Origin: Flavobacterium sp. UBA5153
Lineage (GTDB): Bacteria > Bacteroidota > Bacteroidia > Flavobacteriales > Flavobacteriaceae
NCBI GenBank assembly: GCA_002413745.1
Contig: DHXP01000070.1
Location: forward strand, 1 to 64,000
Direction of reading: 5' to 3'
DNA length: 64,000 nucleotides
In this document: positions 1-8,433 of the stretch, in pieces
How positions within the stretch are numbered: position 1 is the stretch's first letter
Layout of the letters: each line of letters opens with the position of its first letter
Notes under the pieces: model-generated
Database searches by the model: none
What the model was told of the DNA's origin: nothing
What the model saw: the letters and a program-made list of their open reading frames with translations, nothing else
Position numbers and translations under genes: made by a program

Positions 1-44
1 TCACATAGCTATGCATTCTAAAAAAAAATGAAATGCCTTTATAA

Positions 45-65
45 AACAACAACAACAACAACAAC
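45..65. repeat. AAC trinucleotide microsatellite
   Basis: Seven uninterrupted AAC units lie just downstream of the stop of the minus-strand gene at 90-629. This is a simple repeat with no coding support. Its copy number may vary between isolates. The rest of bases 1-89 shows no gene. Confidence 0.9.
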
Positions 66-89
66 TATGTTTCTATGCGTTTAAAAAAC

Positions 90-629
90 TTATTCTCTTT
101 TAATCTCGTGACCCACAAATTCTTCTAAAATGGCAAACATATCGTCTACCGAAAGCACTTCGAAATCGGGGTGGGTTTTAAGAAAATTTGCATTCAACAT
201 AATCAGGTTTTCATCTATTTCGAAAAAAGTATCGTTGTTGAGCAAATCTCTTGTTGGGTTTACACCTTCTAGTTTTCCTTTGAGGAATTTATTGAGCTTC
301 ACGCTGCTCATTAATTTCACTTTTTTGGATTGTTGTTGAAATAATTCCAAATGTTTTTCGGCTCCAAGCAACGCCAAACCTTCTTCTATCAACTCGTTTA
401 ATTCCTTGTCCCAACTCGAATTATAAACAAATTGGGCAAAATTCCCTTCGGTATATTGCGACACATAATAATCTAAATAATAACTCATTAAAGCATCTTC
501 GTGAATCAAATCATCGTTCACGCCTTCCTCACGCATTAGGTTGATTACCGAAATATTAGAGTGAATTATATCTTGAAGATTTTCACTGTTCATCGCCGTT
601 TCAGAAACTATTATTCTACCGAATTCCAT
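90..629 (-). CDS. DUF4375 (DMP19)-like protein
   Basis: A 179-residue protein without signal peptide or membrane segment. The central stretch ALMSYYLDYYVSQY, followed by GNFAQFVYNSS and then EGLALLGAEKHLELF, matches the pattern of the DMP19/DUF4375 family: an aromatic-rich helix, a G-x-F-x-Q-x-x-x-N-S turn, and an alanine-rich helix. Members are small cytoplasmic proteins of unclear function, some described as DNA mimics, so no function is inferred. ATG at 629 is used; a second in-frame ATG 12 codons later is possible. A -7 box TAAATTTG (653-660, complement strand) precedes it, supporting the upstream start. It is a single-gene unit flanked by repeats. Confidence 0.65.
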   Translation of the reverse strand: MEFGRIIVSETAMNSENLQDIIHSNISVINLMREEGVNDDLIHEDALMSYYLDYYVSQYTEGNFAQFVYNSSWDKELNELIEEGLALLGAEKHLELFQQQSKKVKLMSSVKLNKFLKGKLEGVNPTRDLLNNDTFFEIDENLIMLNANFLKTHPDFEVLSVDDMFAILEEFVGHEIKRE

Positions 630-706
630 AGGTTTTATGTTTAAATACTTGGCAAATTTACATACTTTTTATTTGGCGTTCTAATTGTCTTGACGGCCAA
701 AATGTG

Positions 707-818
707 GACGGATTAAAATCCATCCCTACAATATATGCCAAGCCTACGGCTCTTATAGATGCGTAAAAGTTCCGTAGGAACGATTCATATTATAGCAACG
801 GATTTTAATCCGTTGGCA
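707..818. repeat. REP-like composite repeat (three hairpins)
   Basis: Three short palindromes occur in fixed order: GGATTAAAATCC, then AGCCTACGGCT, then GTTCCGTAGGAAC, ending with CAACGGATTTTAATCCGTTG. The same modules recur at 1512-1606, 35763-36112, 36611-36732 and 44520-44714. The element fills most of the gene-free 630-948 stretch. It belongs to the family that surrounds the RAYT gene at 36113-36574. Confidence 0.8.
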
Positions 819-840
819 GATATAAAAAACAAAGAATAAA

Positions 841-861
841 GTTCCGTAGGAACGATACATA
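841..861. repeat. partial REP-like module
   Basis: An isolated copy of the GTTCCGTAGGAACGAT module, as in the neighbouring composite repeat but without the flanking hairpins. It probably is a fragment of the same family. Nothing else is recognisable between 862 and 948. Confidence 0.6.
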
Positions 862-948
862 TTAAATTATTGGGGAGGAACTAGAAAAAAGAGAAAAAGC
901 TACATCGATAAAAATGCAGCTTTTTAGATGATGTAAGAAAGCGTTTTT

Positions 949-1176
949 TTATTTCGTTTTCATTGGTGGCAAATCAAATGCTTTTGAATCACTTTCAAAA
1001 TTATTACGATGTGATCCATCGCAAAAAGGTTTGTTGGATGATAATCCACATCGACAAAGACCCAATGCTGTTCTCCCCTGTAGTCCAAAAACGGTACCAT
1101 CTTGGTCCATTATTTCAAAATCGCCTTCAATTTTTATCGATCCGTTTTTATTAATTATTAGTTTGGTCTTGCTCAT
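949..1176 (-). CDS. CDGSH-type iron-sulfur protein
   Basis: A small protein of about 75 residues with one CDGSH zinc-finger-like motif, CRCGLSSNKPFCDGSH, giving the three Cys and one His that bind a [2Fe-2S] cluster in this family (mitoNEET-like). Proposed role: redox or Fe-S handling in the cytosol; the specific partner is unknown. An in-frame ATG 17 codons upstream exists, but the family usually begins close to the residues after the start chosen here, and an A-rich leader typical of Bacteroidota precedes ATG 1176. No signal peptide. The gene is downstream of the small basic protein at 1264-1449 in the same direction. Confidence 0.85.
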   Translation of the reverse strand: MSKTKLIINKNGSIKIEGDFEIMDQDGTVFGLQGRTALGLCRCGLSSNKPFCDGSHRNNFESDSKAFDLPPMKTK

Positions 1177-1263
1177 ATTGTTTTTAGTTTTTAAGGTCAA
1201 AGATTGCAAAATATATTCTGACTTCATCCTATTGAGGTGCTTTTTTATTTTTTAAAGCCCACA

Positions 1264-1449
1264 CTAACCAATCTGGAAATCTTTGTGAATGAATTCGTCA
1301 CTGCTCTTTTTCTCATTCATTTTTGCAACTAAAGCTTTCAACCGTAATGCTTTTGCCTTTTTATCTTCTTGAAGTTTAGTGTTTTTTCGTTTTAGCAATT
1401 TGGTATGCAAAGCCTTGTTTTTAGTGTTTTTTTCGGGTCCTTTTGCCAT
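1264..1449 (-). CDS. small basic protein, unknown
   Basis: A 61-residue lysine-rich protein that looks mostly helical and probably forms a single charged helix or coiled coil (repeated KxxKxLxxK patterns). No catalytic motif, signal peptide or membrane segment is visible. It starts at an ATG after an AT-rich leader and lies 87 bp upstream of the CDGSH gene start, so the two may be co-transcribed. Its composition would suit nucleic-acid or ribosome association, but that is inference only. It could be a spurious frame; the clean start and the downstream gene on the same strand favour a real gene. Confidence 0.5.
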   Translation of the reverse strand: MAKGPEKNTKNKALHTKLLKRKNTKLQEDKKAKALRLKALVAKMNEKKSSDEFIHKDFQIG

Positions 1450-1511
1450 AATTTATAATCTTATATAATTATGGTTACAAATATAATTAAAGCCGAATTA
1501 AAAATGATGGA

Positions 1512-1606
1512 CACTACAATATGTGCCGAGCCTACAGCTCTTTTAGGTGCGTGAAAGTTCCGTAGGAACGATTTTGTTTTGTAGCAACGGATTTTAATCC
1601 GTTGGC
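1512..1606. repeat. REP-like composite repeat
   Basis: Same module order as 707-818: GCCGAGCCTACAGCTC, then GTTCCGTAGGAACG, then CAACGGATTTTAATCCGTTG. It sits between the small basic gene and the repeat upstream of metG. Confidence 0.8.
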
Positions 1607-1654
1607 AAAAACGACACAAAACCACATATTAAACAATTACAAAAACGTCTTGAA

Positions 1655-1737
1655 AATGCCAAATCCCTAGCCCCGATAGAAGTGAAAATCCCACGCTTTT
1701 GGGCGTGGATTGAAACGAATAGCGGGAAATAGCTTCA
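1655..1737 (-). repeat. dispersed repeat with conserved arms and variable hairpin
   Basis: Read on the minus strand this begins GAAGCTATTTCCCGCTATTC, contains the hairpin CCACGC-CCAAAA-GCGTGG, and ends with TCTATCGGGGCTAGGGATTT. The copy at 31353-31444 has the same outer arms but a different internal hairpin. It lies about 45 bp upstream of metG. No ORF. Confidence 0.6.
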
Positions 1738-1755
1738 AATAAAAATTCTATTGCT

Positions 1756-1763
1756 TATTTTTG
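1756..1763 (+). promoter_or_regulatory. probable -7 box for metG
   Basis: TATTTTTG matches the Bacteroidota TAnnTTTG -7 consensus and lies 20 bp before the metG ATG. A good -33 TTG is not evident, so confidence is moderate. Confidence 0.45.
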
Positions 1764-1782
1764 CAGGAAATTAAACTGAATT

Positions 1783-3855
1783 ATGTTACAGAATCCTAAA
1801 AGATATACCATTACGGCGGCATTGCCTTATACAAACGGACCCATTCATATTGGGCATTTGGCGGGGGTTTACGTGCCTTCGGATATTTATTCTCGCTATT
1901 TAAGATTGCAGGGAAGAGACGTTTTATTCGTTTGCGGAAGTGACGAACACGGCGTGGCGATTTCGATGAAAGCCAAAAAAGAAGGCGTTACGCCTCAGGA
2001 AATTATTGATAAATATGACGGTATTATCCGGAAATCATTCTCGGATTTTGGAATTTCGTTTGATAATTATTCTCGAACTTCGGCAAAAATTCATCACGAT
2101 ACGGCTTCGGAATTTTTTAGAACGCTGTACGACAAGGGCGATTTTATCGAGGAAGTGACCGAGCAATTGTATGATGCGAAAGCGGATCAATTCTTGGCAG
2201 ACCGTTTTGTGGTGGGAACTTGCCCAAAATGTGGCAACGAAGAAGCGTATGGCGATCAATGCGAAAAATGTGGTTCTACTTTAAACGCTACAGATTTGAT
2301 TAATCCAAAATCGACTATTACGGGTGAAACCCCGATTATGAAAAAGACGAAACACTGGTTTTTACCTTTGGATCGTTATGAAGATTTCTTGAAGGAATGG
2401 ATTCTTGTTGGACATAAAAATGACTGGAAACCGAATGTTTACGGGCAAGTAAAATCTTGGATTGACGGCGGATTAGAACCTCGCGCCGTTACTCGTGACC
2501 TAGATTGGGGAATTGACGTTCCGGTTGAAGGTGCCGAAGGGAAAAAATTATACGTTTGGTTTGATGCGCCGATTGGCTATATTTCATCTACCAAAGAATG
2601 GGCTTTGCGCGAAGGAAAAGATTGGGAACCGTACTGGAAAGATCAAGACACAAAACTGGTTCATTTCATCGGGAAAGACAATATTGTTTTTCATTGCATT
2701 ATTTTTCCTGTGATGTTGAAAGCCGAAGGAAGTTATATTTTACCTGACAATGTGCCTGCAAACGAGTTTTTGAATTTGGAAGGAAACAAACTTTCCACGT
2801 CTAAAAACTGGGCGGTTTGGTTGCACGAATATTTGGAAGATTTCCCAAACCAGCAGGACGTGTTGCGTTATGCCTTGACCTCGAATGCGCCGGAAACCAA
2901 GGATAATGATTTTACCTGGAAAGACTTTCAGGCGAGAAATAACAATGAATTAGTGGCGATTTTTGGAAATTTCATTAACCGTGTCGTGGTTTTAACCAAT
3001 AAATATTACACGGGAATTGTTCCAAGTCCGAACGAACTTTCGGAAGTGGACGAAGCGACTTTGACCGAATTGAAAGCGTATCCAGCCGTGATTTCGAGTT
3101 CTTTGGAACGATACAGATTTAGGGAAGCTTTGGGCGAATTGATGAATGCTGCCCGTTTGGGAAATAAATATCTGGCCGACGAAGAGCCTTGGAAAGTGAT
3201 AAAAACAGATCCGGAACGTGTGCAAACGCAAATGTATGTGGCTTTACAAATTGCCGCTGCATTGCGAATTTTGTGTGAACCGTTTTTGCCGTTTACCGCT
3301 GCAAAATTATCTCGTATTCTTGTCATTCCGACGAAGGAGGAATCTCATCTTACCTGGAAATTAGTTTCAGAAACATCCGATTTAATTGCTGCCGGGCACC
3401 AAATTGGCGAAGCAGAGTTGCTTTTTGCCAAAATTGAAGACGAGGAAATACAAAAACAAATCGACAAATTGGAAGCAACAAAAACCGCTAATTTAGCCGA
3501 AAATAAAGTGGTTGAACCTCAGAAAGAAACCATTCAATTTGAGGATTTTGCCAAAATGGATTTGCGCGTCGGCACGATTCTGGAAGCCGAAAAAATGCCG
3601 AAAGCCAACAAGCTTTTGATTTTGAAAATCGACACCGGAATTGACGTTCGCACGATTGTTTCAGGAATTGCCGAGAGTTTTTCGCCAGAAGAAATCATCG
3701 GAAAACGAGTGACCGTTTTGGTTAATTTGGCTCCTAGAAACCTTCGTGGCGTGGAAAGTCAAGGAATGATTTTGATGACCAATAACGCCGAAGGAAAATT
3801 GGTTTTCGTAAATCCAGATGCAGATGGTGTTGCGAATGGGGAAACGATAAATTAA
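1783..3855 (+). CDS. metG: methionyl-tRNA synthetase
   Basis: A 690-residue cytoplasmic class I synthetase that charges tRNA-Met. The HIGH signature is at residues 20-25 (PIHIGH). The zinc knuckle has Cys147, 150, 160 and 163 (CPKCG then CEKCG). The KMSKS-equivalent loop is KLSTSK at 336-341. An anticodon-binding helical domain follows, and from about residue 582 a C-terminal EMAP/Arc1p-type tRNA-binding OB fold ([20 protein letters not shown]). Length fits the long, dimeric Bacteroidota type. Oddity: residues about 513-522 (VIPTKEESH) are encoded by a dispersed repeat inserted in frame. Promoter box at 1756; terminator-like hairpin at 3868-3905. Confidence 0.98.
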   Translation: MLQNPKRYTITAALPYTNGPIHIGHLAGVYVPSDIYSRYLRLQGRDVLFVCGSDEHGVAISMKAKKEGVTPQEIIDKYDGIIRKSFSDFGISFDNYSRTSAKIHHDTASEFFRTLYDKGDFIEEVTEQLYDAKADQFLADRFVVGTCPKCGNEEAYGDQCEKCGSTLNATDLINPKSTITGETPIMKKTKHWFLPLDRYEDFLKEWILVGHKNDWKPNVYGQVKSWIDGGLEPRAVTRDLDWGIDVPVEGAEGKKLYVWFDAPIGYISSTKEWALREGKDWEPYWKDQDTKLVHFIGKDNIVFHCIIFPVMLKAEGSYILPDNVPANEFLNLEGNKLSTSKNWAVWLHEYLEDFPNQQDVLRYALTSNAPETKDNDFTWKDFQARNNNELVAIFGNFINRVVVLTNKYYTGIVPSPNELSEVDEATLTELKAYPAVISSSLERYRFREALGELMNAARLGNKYLADEEPWKVIKTDPERVQTQMYVALQIAAALRILCEPFLPFTAAKLSRILVIPTKEESHLTWKLVSETSDLIAAGHQIGEAELLFAKIEDEEIQKQIDKLEATKTANLAENKVVEPQKETIQFEDFAKMDLRVGTILEAEKMPKANKLLILKIDTGIDVRTIVSGIAESFSPEEIIGKRVTVLVNLAPRNLRGVESQGMILMTNNAEGKLVFVNPDADGVANGETIN
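3321..3347. repeat. in-frame repeat inside metG
   Basis: A 27-bp sequence starting TGTCATTCCGACGAAGGAGG and ending AATCTCA. I recognise it as a common interspersed sequence of flavobacterial genomes, normally intergenic. Its ends form the short inverted repeat ATTCC/GGAAT. It encodes VIPTKEES between the anticodon-binding domain helices and the conserved [15 protein letters not shown] segment. Confidence 0.6.
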
Positions 3856-3867
3856 TAAAAAGGGAAT

Positions 3868-3905
3868 GATTTTCACTATTTTATTTAAAACAATTAGTGA
3901 AAATC
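3868..3905. terminator. hairpin after metG
   Basis: Perfect 11-bp arms GATTTTCACTA / TAGTGAAAATC enclose a 16-base AT-rich loop, followed by TTCTTTT. It lies between metG and the DMT transporter gene, so it likely ends the metG transcript. Confidence 0.6.
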
Positions 3906-3929
3906 TTCTTTTGAATACAGCATAAACAA

Positions 3930-4853
3930 ATGGCAAATGCAAAACCTAGATTAGCTTTAGTTACCGGGATTCTTTGTATTTCGATTTTTCCGATATTGGT
4001 TAAACTCAAACTAACTCCTGGGTTAATCTCTGCATTTTATAGGATGGCAATTGCAATAGCCTTGCTTTTACCCTATGTTCTTATCACAAAGAAATTTAAA
4101 TTGCCAAAAACAAACATTCTGCTTTTAGCGGTTCTTTGCGGGATTTTATTTGCTTCAGATGTTGGTGTTTGGAATATCGCCATACAGGAATCGAGCGCTA
4201 CCCAAGCCTCATTACTTACTAATTTGTCTCCTTTATGGGTTGGAATTATTTCGTACGTTTTTTTAAAATCAAAACCAGCAACCAATTTTTGGATTGGTAC
4301 CTCAATCGCTTTGTTTGGAATGGCAATGTTCGTCGGTTTCAAATTTTTTCTTGAATTAAATTTTGATAGGGCTTTTTTATTAGCGGTACTGTCAGGAATT
4401 TTATATTCCATCTATTTATTGATTAGCAAAAAAGTACTCTCGCAAATGGATGTGCTCTCTTTTATGACCATCAGTTTATTGTCATCAGCTGTATATCTGG
4501 CTATTGTTTGTATAATAGTAAAAGAACCCTTTTCTGGTTTTACGAATATGGGCTGGCTAGTGTTATTCATACAAGCAGTGGTTTGTCAACTTATGGCTTG
4601 GCTATCTATTAGTTTTGCGATTCAGCATATGCGAGCCACTAGGGTTTCATTAAGTTTACTAGGCCAAGCGGTGTTAACTTCTCTCCTGGCTTGGTTATTT
4701 TTAGATGAAAAAATTAAATTAAATATGATTATTGGGGGTCTTATTTTACTTTTAGGAATCCGAATTACTTTTTATGCAAAAACATTTTTAATCAAAAATA
4801 GATTTAATAAAGCGAAAGAGGGTTCCTCTTTAGCGACACAAAAAACAGTATGA
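3930..4853 (+). CDS. EamA/DMT family transporter
   Basis: A 307-residue inner-membrane protein with about ten hydrophobic segments arranged as two EamA repeats (first about residues 8-135, second about 150-285), as in drug/metabolite exporters. The typical repeat ends are visible, e.g. SLLTNLSPLWVGIISYVFL in repeat 1 and SLLGQAVLTSLLAWLFLDEK in repeat 2. The substrate cannot be deduced. The ATG of the following HAD gene overlaps its stop (ATGA), implying translational coupling. The start is the first ATG after the metG terminator hairpin. Confidence 0.88.
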   Translation: MANAKPRLALVTGILCISIFPILVKLKLTPGLISAFYRMAIAIALLLPYVLITKKFKLPKTNILLLAVLCGILFASDVGVWNIAIQESSATQASLLTNLSPLWVGIISYVFLKSKPATNFWIGTSIALFGMAMFVGFKFFLELNFDRAFLLAVLSGILYSIYLLISKKVLSQMDVLSFMTISLLSSAVYLAIVCIIVKEPFSGFTNMGWLVLFIQAVVCQLMAWLSISFAIQHMRATRVSLSLLGQAVLTSLLAWLFLDEKIKLNMIIGGLILLLGIRITFYAKTFLIKNRFNKAKEGSSLATQKTV

Positions 4854-5539
4854 AAAACCTAAAAGTAATCGCCTTCGATGCGGACGACACCTTGTTTATC
4901 AACGAACCTTATTTTCAGGAAACGGAACAAAAATTCTGTGGTTTGATGGAAGATTATTTGTCGCACCAAGGAATTTCGCAGGAACTTTTCAAGGTCGAAA
5001 TCAATAATTTGAAAATCTACGGTTACGGCATCAAAGCCTACATTCTTTCGATGATTGAGGCGGCGATGAACATTTCGAACAATACCATTCCTGTAGAAAT
5101 CATCGAGAAAATCATCGAATACGGGAAAGAATTACTCGAAAAACCAATTGTTTTATTGGACGGAGTCGAAGAAACTTTGGAAGCTTTGCACGGAAAATAC
5201 AAACTCGTGGTCGCCACCAAAGGCGATTTGTTGGACCAACGCAGGAAACTGCATGATTCGGGTTTGGGACATTATTTTCACCATATCGAGGTGATGTCTG
5301 ACAAACAGGAAAAAGATTATTCCGATTTGATAAAACGTCTGGAAATAAAACCCAAGGAATTCTTTATGATCGGAAATTCGTTGAAATCGGATGTTTTGCC
5401 GGTTTTGGCCATTGGCGGTTACGCCGTCCATATTCCGTTTCACACCACTTGGGCACACGAAAAAATTGACTTTAAAGTAGAACACGAAAACTTTAGTGCT
5501 TTTGAAAAACTGACTGATGTTTTAAAAAAACTACAATAG
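4850..5539 (+). CDS. HAD-superfamily hydrolase
   Basis: A 229-residue cytoplasmic phosphatase-like protein. HAD motif I is FDADDTLF at residues 9-16 with the two catalytic aspartates, motif II is VVATKGD, and motif IV is IGNSLKSDV. The segment between motifs I and II is helical, as in C1-cap HADs. Likely reaction: hydrolysis of a small phosphate ester; substrate unknown. It overlaps the upstream transporter gene by four bases, so the two are an operon, perhaps joining phosphate removal with export (inference). Confidence 0.85.
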   Translation: MKNLKVIAFDADDTLFINEPYFQETEQKFCGLMEDYLSHQGISQELFKVEINNLKIYGYGIKAYILSMIEAAMNISNNTIPVEIIEKIIEYGKELLEKPIVLLDGVEETLEALHGKYKLVVATKGDLLDQRRKLHDSGLGHYFHHIEVMSDKQEKDYSDLIKRLEIKPKEFFMIGNSLKSDVLPVLAIGGYAVHIPFHTTWAHEKIDFKVEHENFSAFEKLTDVLKKLQ

Positions 5540-5885
5540 TAAAACCCTTTCAGAAACGAATGACCAAACCAAATTTAGAATTAAACAGTCAAAAAATTAG
5601 GATGACTAAGGCTCTATATTCTCATTTTTAAATCCAAACTACTCCCATAATTCATTAAAGAAGTAATATAACTAATACAAAAGTGCGTGTTTTTATATTT
5701 TCTATTAATTATTTTAAAATAAATATTTTCCTATTTTTTTTTCAACACATTGATTTTCAAATTCATAAATTTTCAAATCATTTTTACTCTTATAGAATTA
5801 ATGTTAATACTTATATAATTAACAGTTTAAATTTTCTTATCAAAAATTGTGATGTATTTTTGCAATAAATTTAAATAATAAAATT
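5540..5885. other. AT-rich intergenic region with ompA promoter
   Basis: This 346-bp stretch is very AT-rich. A 61-codon frame at 5683-5868 is low-complexity Phe/Asn/Ile and looks like a by-product of base composition. The only supported element is the -7 box at 5855-5862. No RNA gene recognised. Confidence 0.5.
5855..5862 (+). promoter_or_regulatory. -7 box upstream of OmpA gene
   Basis: TATTTTTG matches TAnnTTTG and lies 24 bp before the ATG at 5886. The -33 TTG is not clear. The position implies a very short leader. Confidence 0.5.
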
Positions 5886-7145
5886 ATGAAAAAAGTAATA
5901 CTTTCTTTAGTTTTTGTTTTGGCTTTGACAACTTTAAGCGCACAAACAGAAACGGTTAAAACCACGGGAACTGGCTTTAACCAATGGTCTTTTGAATTGG
6001 CCGGTGGTTTTAATAAACCACAAAGACCAATGACTGCGGGTTATTCAACTTCCTTAATAAGTCCTTATGTTGTTGATTTAGGAGCTCGTTACATGTTTAA
6101 CAATAAATTCGGTTTAAAAGCTGACTTTGGTTTCAACAGTTTTACAGGAAAAACCAATTCTCTTAATTTTGACACCAAGTACTATAGAGTAGATTTACAG
6201 GCTGTTGCCAACTTAGGTAGAATCATGAGTTTTGAAACTTGGACTCATACAATTGGTTTATTGGGCCATGCTGGTTTTGGGTTATCAATGTTGGAAAGAA
6301 AAGATCCTTCTTATCTAAAAGACAGAATGGGTAACTTCATGGCCGGTGTAACTGGTCAAATCAAATTGACTGACAGAATTGCTTTAACAGGCGATTTCAC
6401 AACTATCCTTGATGCTAAACAAAACGCTGCTTTTGATGGCGCTAGTTCATCAAATGCTAGAGGTTTCAGTGGAATTCTTTTTAATGGCACTGTAGGTTTA
6501 ACGGTTTACTTGGGTAAAAATGTTAAACACGCTGACTGGGTACTTGATAATGAAGACAAATTCGTTGATATAAACAATAGACTTTCAGCTATCGAAACTA
6601 AGATGCTTGACACTGACAAAGATGGTGTAGCTGATTATTTAGATCAAGAACCAAATACTGTTGCAGGTGCAATGGTTGACACTAAAGGGAAATCAATCGA
6701 TCTTAACAACAACCATGTTCCTGACGAAATGGAAAGTTATTTATTGACAAATTACGGAAGTAAAACGGATAAATCCCCTATTTTGACCAATGACGAATTG
6801 ATTAAAAACTTGATCAACAGTGGTTATGTTTGTGCTTATTTTGATTTCAACAAATCTCAACCTACCAGTGTTTCTACAGAAAGTATTGATTTTATCTTAA
6901 CTTACCTAAGAAAGAATCCTACTGCCTCAGTTGACATTGTGGGTCATGCAGATGAATTGGGAAGCTCTGCTTATAACGACAAATTATCTGATGCGAGAGC
7001 TACTAACGTGAAAAATATTTTAGTGAAAGCTAATATTGATCCGTCAAGATTAAATGTTATCGCTGCCGGTGAAGACAATTCAGTTGATAAAAAATCAGAA
7101 GTAGCAAGAAAATTAGTTAGAAAAGTTACTTTTAGTGTAAAATAA
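5886..7145 (+). CDS. OmpA-family outer-membrane protein
   Basis: A 419-residue protein. Residues 1-19 are a Sec signal peptide ending LSAQ. Residues about 30-215 look like a beta-barrel (alternating hydrophobic/polar strands, FELAGGFNKP, GLKADFGFNSF). Then comes a thrombospondin type 3-like calcium loop (DTDKDGVADYLDQEP) and a second related loop (DLNNNHVPDE). The C-terminal OmpA peptidoglycan-binding domain (about 310-419) shows FDFNKSQ, DIVGHADELGSSAYNDKLSD and ARATNVKNIL. Role: an abundant envelope anchor linking outer membrane and peptidoglycan. It is a monocistronic unit with promoter at 5855 and strong terminator at 7164-7200. Codon use is even and GC slightly raised, as expected for high expression. 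Confidence 0.93.
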   Translation: MKKVILSLVFVLALTTLSAQTETVKTTGTGFNQWSFELAGGFNKPQRPMTAGYSTSLISPYVVDLGARYMFNNKFGLKADFGFNSFTGKTNSLNFDTKYYRVDLQAVANLGRIMSFETWTHTIGLLGHAGFGLSMLERKDPSYLKDRMGNFMAGVTGQIKLTDRIALTGDFTTILDAKQNAAFDGASSSNARGFSGILFNGTVGLTVYLGKNVKHADWVLDNEDKFVDINNRLSAIETKMLDTDKDGVADYLDQEPNTVAGAMVDTKGKSIDLNNNHVPDEMESYLLTNYGSKTDKSPILTNDELIKNLINSGYVCAYFDFNKSQPTSVSTESIDFILTYLRKNPTASVDIVGHADELGSSAYNDKLSDARATNVKNILVKANIDPSRLNVIAAGEDNSVDKKSEVARKLVRKVTFSVK

Positions 7146-7163
7146 ACTATTTTATATTCTCTT

Positions 7164-7200
7164 AAAAGCCCTAAAGGAAATTTCCTTTAGGGCTTTTTTT
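7164..7200 (+). terminator. rho-independent terminator of OmpA gene
   Basis: A perfect inverted repeat with 17-bp arms (AAAAGCCCTAAAGGAAA and its complement) with no spacer bases, followed by a T run. It lies 19 bp after the stop codon. Confidence 0.92.
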
Positions 7201-7500
7201 ATTTTGTCCTGTTCTGAAAAAGTTGACCACAAAGTTAAAAAGGAGGTGAACAAAAATTAAATATATTGCTGTACTTTTGAAAAAGTAAATTTCATAAAAC
7301 AGTGAAAACCCTTTTAGATATTGAAAATTGTCCGAAAAGTTCTTTTGGAAAAATGATGATTGATGAACGGGTAAAAAGGGTGCAGTCACAGTGTCCAGTT
7401 TTGGCAGATAAAAATAAAAAGCCGCAATTTACAGGCAAAATAGCGCTGCAAACTGCGACCATAAACAGATTACTAATTCCCCTTTGGAGGCAAGGCGGCT
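7201..7500. other. gene-poor spacer with weak short frame
   Basis: About 300 bp between the OmpA terminator and the 3' end of ssb. A TACTTTTG box at 7272-7279 precedes a GTG-initiated 80-codon frame (7302-7544) that runs antisense into ssb. I recognise no domain in it (begins KTLLDIENCPKSSFG). It may be a remnant of a mobile or host gene, or chance; no function assigned. Confidence 0.3.
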
Positions 7501-7833
7501 TTACTTTCCTAAAAGCAGCACATCATTCACGACCACCTCGGTAATGTATCGTTTTTCTCCATTTTTATCGTCGTAACTTCGGTGTGTCAATTTCCCTTCA
7601 ATGGCAATTTGAAGACCTTTAGTCACATATTTTTCGATGATTTCGGCAGTTTTTCCCCAGGCAACGACTTTGTGCCATTCCGTTTGTTCCACTTTTTCTC
7701 CTTTGTCGTTTTTGTAGCTTTCATTTGTGGCGATGGTCAGATTGGCTACTTTTTTTCCTCCGTCAAGATTTTTGATTTCGGGATCGTTCCCTACGTTTCC
7801 AATTAACTGTACTTTGTTTTTCATTGCATTCAT
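7501..7833 (-). CDS. ssb: short single-stranded DNA-binding protein
   Basis: A 107-110 residue OB-fold protein: NKVQLIGNVGNDPEIK strand, VANLTIATNESYKN, TEWHKVVAWGKTAEIIEKYV and GLQIAIEGKLTHRSYDD are the standard Ssb elements. It binds ssDNA. It ends directly after the last OB strand (VVVNDVLLLGK) and lacks the glycine-rich linker and acidic C-terminal tail that recruits partner proteins in housekeeping Ssb. This makes it an accessory or specialised Ssb paralogue, perhaps for competence or repair (inference). Starts ATG 7833 and ATG 7824 are both possible (MNAMKNK). It is divergent from the zinc-ribbon gene at 8061, with a shared upstream inverted repeat. Confidence 0.93.
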   Translation of the reverse strand: MNAMKNKVQLIGNVGNDPEIKNLDGGKKVANLTIATNESYKNDKGEKVEQTEWHKVVAWGKTAEIIEKYVTKGLQIAIEGKLTHRSYDDKNGEKRYITEVVVNDVLLLGK

Positions 7834-7930
7834 GGCGTGTAAAATTTAAATTGTTAGTGTATGTTTTGCTGAATTATTCGTTTAAATCAACAGGGCAAAG
7901 ATGCGATGACTCGAAACAGTTATTCGGTTG

Positions 7931-7958
7931 ATAACTACTTACTTTCGGTTGTAGTTAT
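7931..7958. promoter_or_regulatory. candidate operator between ssb and 8061 gene
   Basis: ATAACTAC (7931-7938) and GTAGTTAT (7951-7958) form a perfect 8-bp inverted repeat with 12-bp spacing, about one helical turn between half-sites. It lies just upstream of the plus-strand promoter and about 100 bp from the ssb start, which suits a regulator of the divergent pair. The protein is unknown. Confidence 0.35.
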
Positions 7959-7968
7959 TTGTAACCGT

Positions 7969-7997
7969 TTGTAAATGGAAATTAATTATTACATTTG
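7969..7997 (+). promoter_or_regulatory. promoter of the 8061 gene
   Basis: TTG (7969-7971), an 18-bp spacer, then TACATTTG (7990-7997). Both elements match the Bacteroidota -33/-7 consensus. It lies 63 bp before the ATG at 8061. Confidence 0.6.
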
Positions 7998-8060
7998 GTT
8001 GATTTATAGAAATTTACTGATAAATTATTTGAGACAACCGTTCACAAAAAACACAAAACC

Positions 8061-8411
8061 ATGGACAAAACCTGCCTTGAATGTGGAGACAAAATTGTAG
8101 GTCGCGAAGACAAAAAGTTTTGCAGTGACGGCTGTCGCAATGCCTACAATAACAAAATAAACAAAGACAGCACTAATTTTATGCGCAACGTAAATAACAA
8201 ATTGCGCAAAAATTATCGCATTCTTTCAGCCTTGAATGTCGATGGAAAAGGAAAAACTACCAAATCAAAACTATTAAGCAAGGGTTTCGATTTTGAGTTT
8301 TTTACCAATATCCTAGAAACTAAAACAGGAAACACCTACTATTTTGTTTACGACCAAGGATATCGCGTTTTAGAAGATGATTATTATATGCTTGTCAAAA
8401 AAGAAATATAG
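8061..8411 (+). CDS. zinc-ribbon protein, unknown function
   Basis: A 116-residue cytoplasmic protein. The first 25 residues form a likely zinc site, CLECGDKIVGREDKKFCSDG followed by a final Cys (C-x2-C, then C-x3-C), as in DUF2116-like treble-clef fingers. A basic segment follows (NNKLRKNYRILSAL), then a C-terminal strand-rich part (YYFVYDQGYRVLEDDYYMLV). The pattern suggests nucleic-acid binding, but there is no direct evidence. It is encoded 22 bp before the M28 peptidase gene, so they may share a transcript from the promoter at 7969. Confidence 0.7.
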   Translation: MDKTCLECGDKIVGREDKKFCSDGCRNAYNNKINKDSTNFMRNVNNKLRKNYRILSALNVDGKGKTTKSKLLSKGFDFEFFTNILETKTGNTYYFVYDQGYRVLEDDYYMLVKKEI

Positions 8412-8433
8412 ACCCCAAACCTAGAAACCTACT

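Noticed and set aside
5683-5868. 61-codon frame upstream of the OmpA gene
   Set aside because: Low-complexity Phe/Asn/Ile composition, overlaps the promoter of the OmpA gene, no start context.
7302-7544. 80-codon GTG-start frame next to ssb
   Set aside because: No recognisable domain, runs antisense into ssb; a -7-like box upstream is not enough to call a gene. Described under the intergenic entry.
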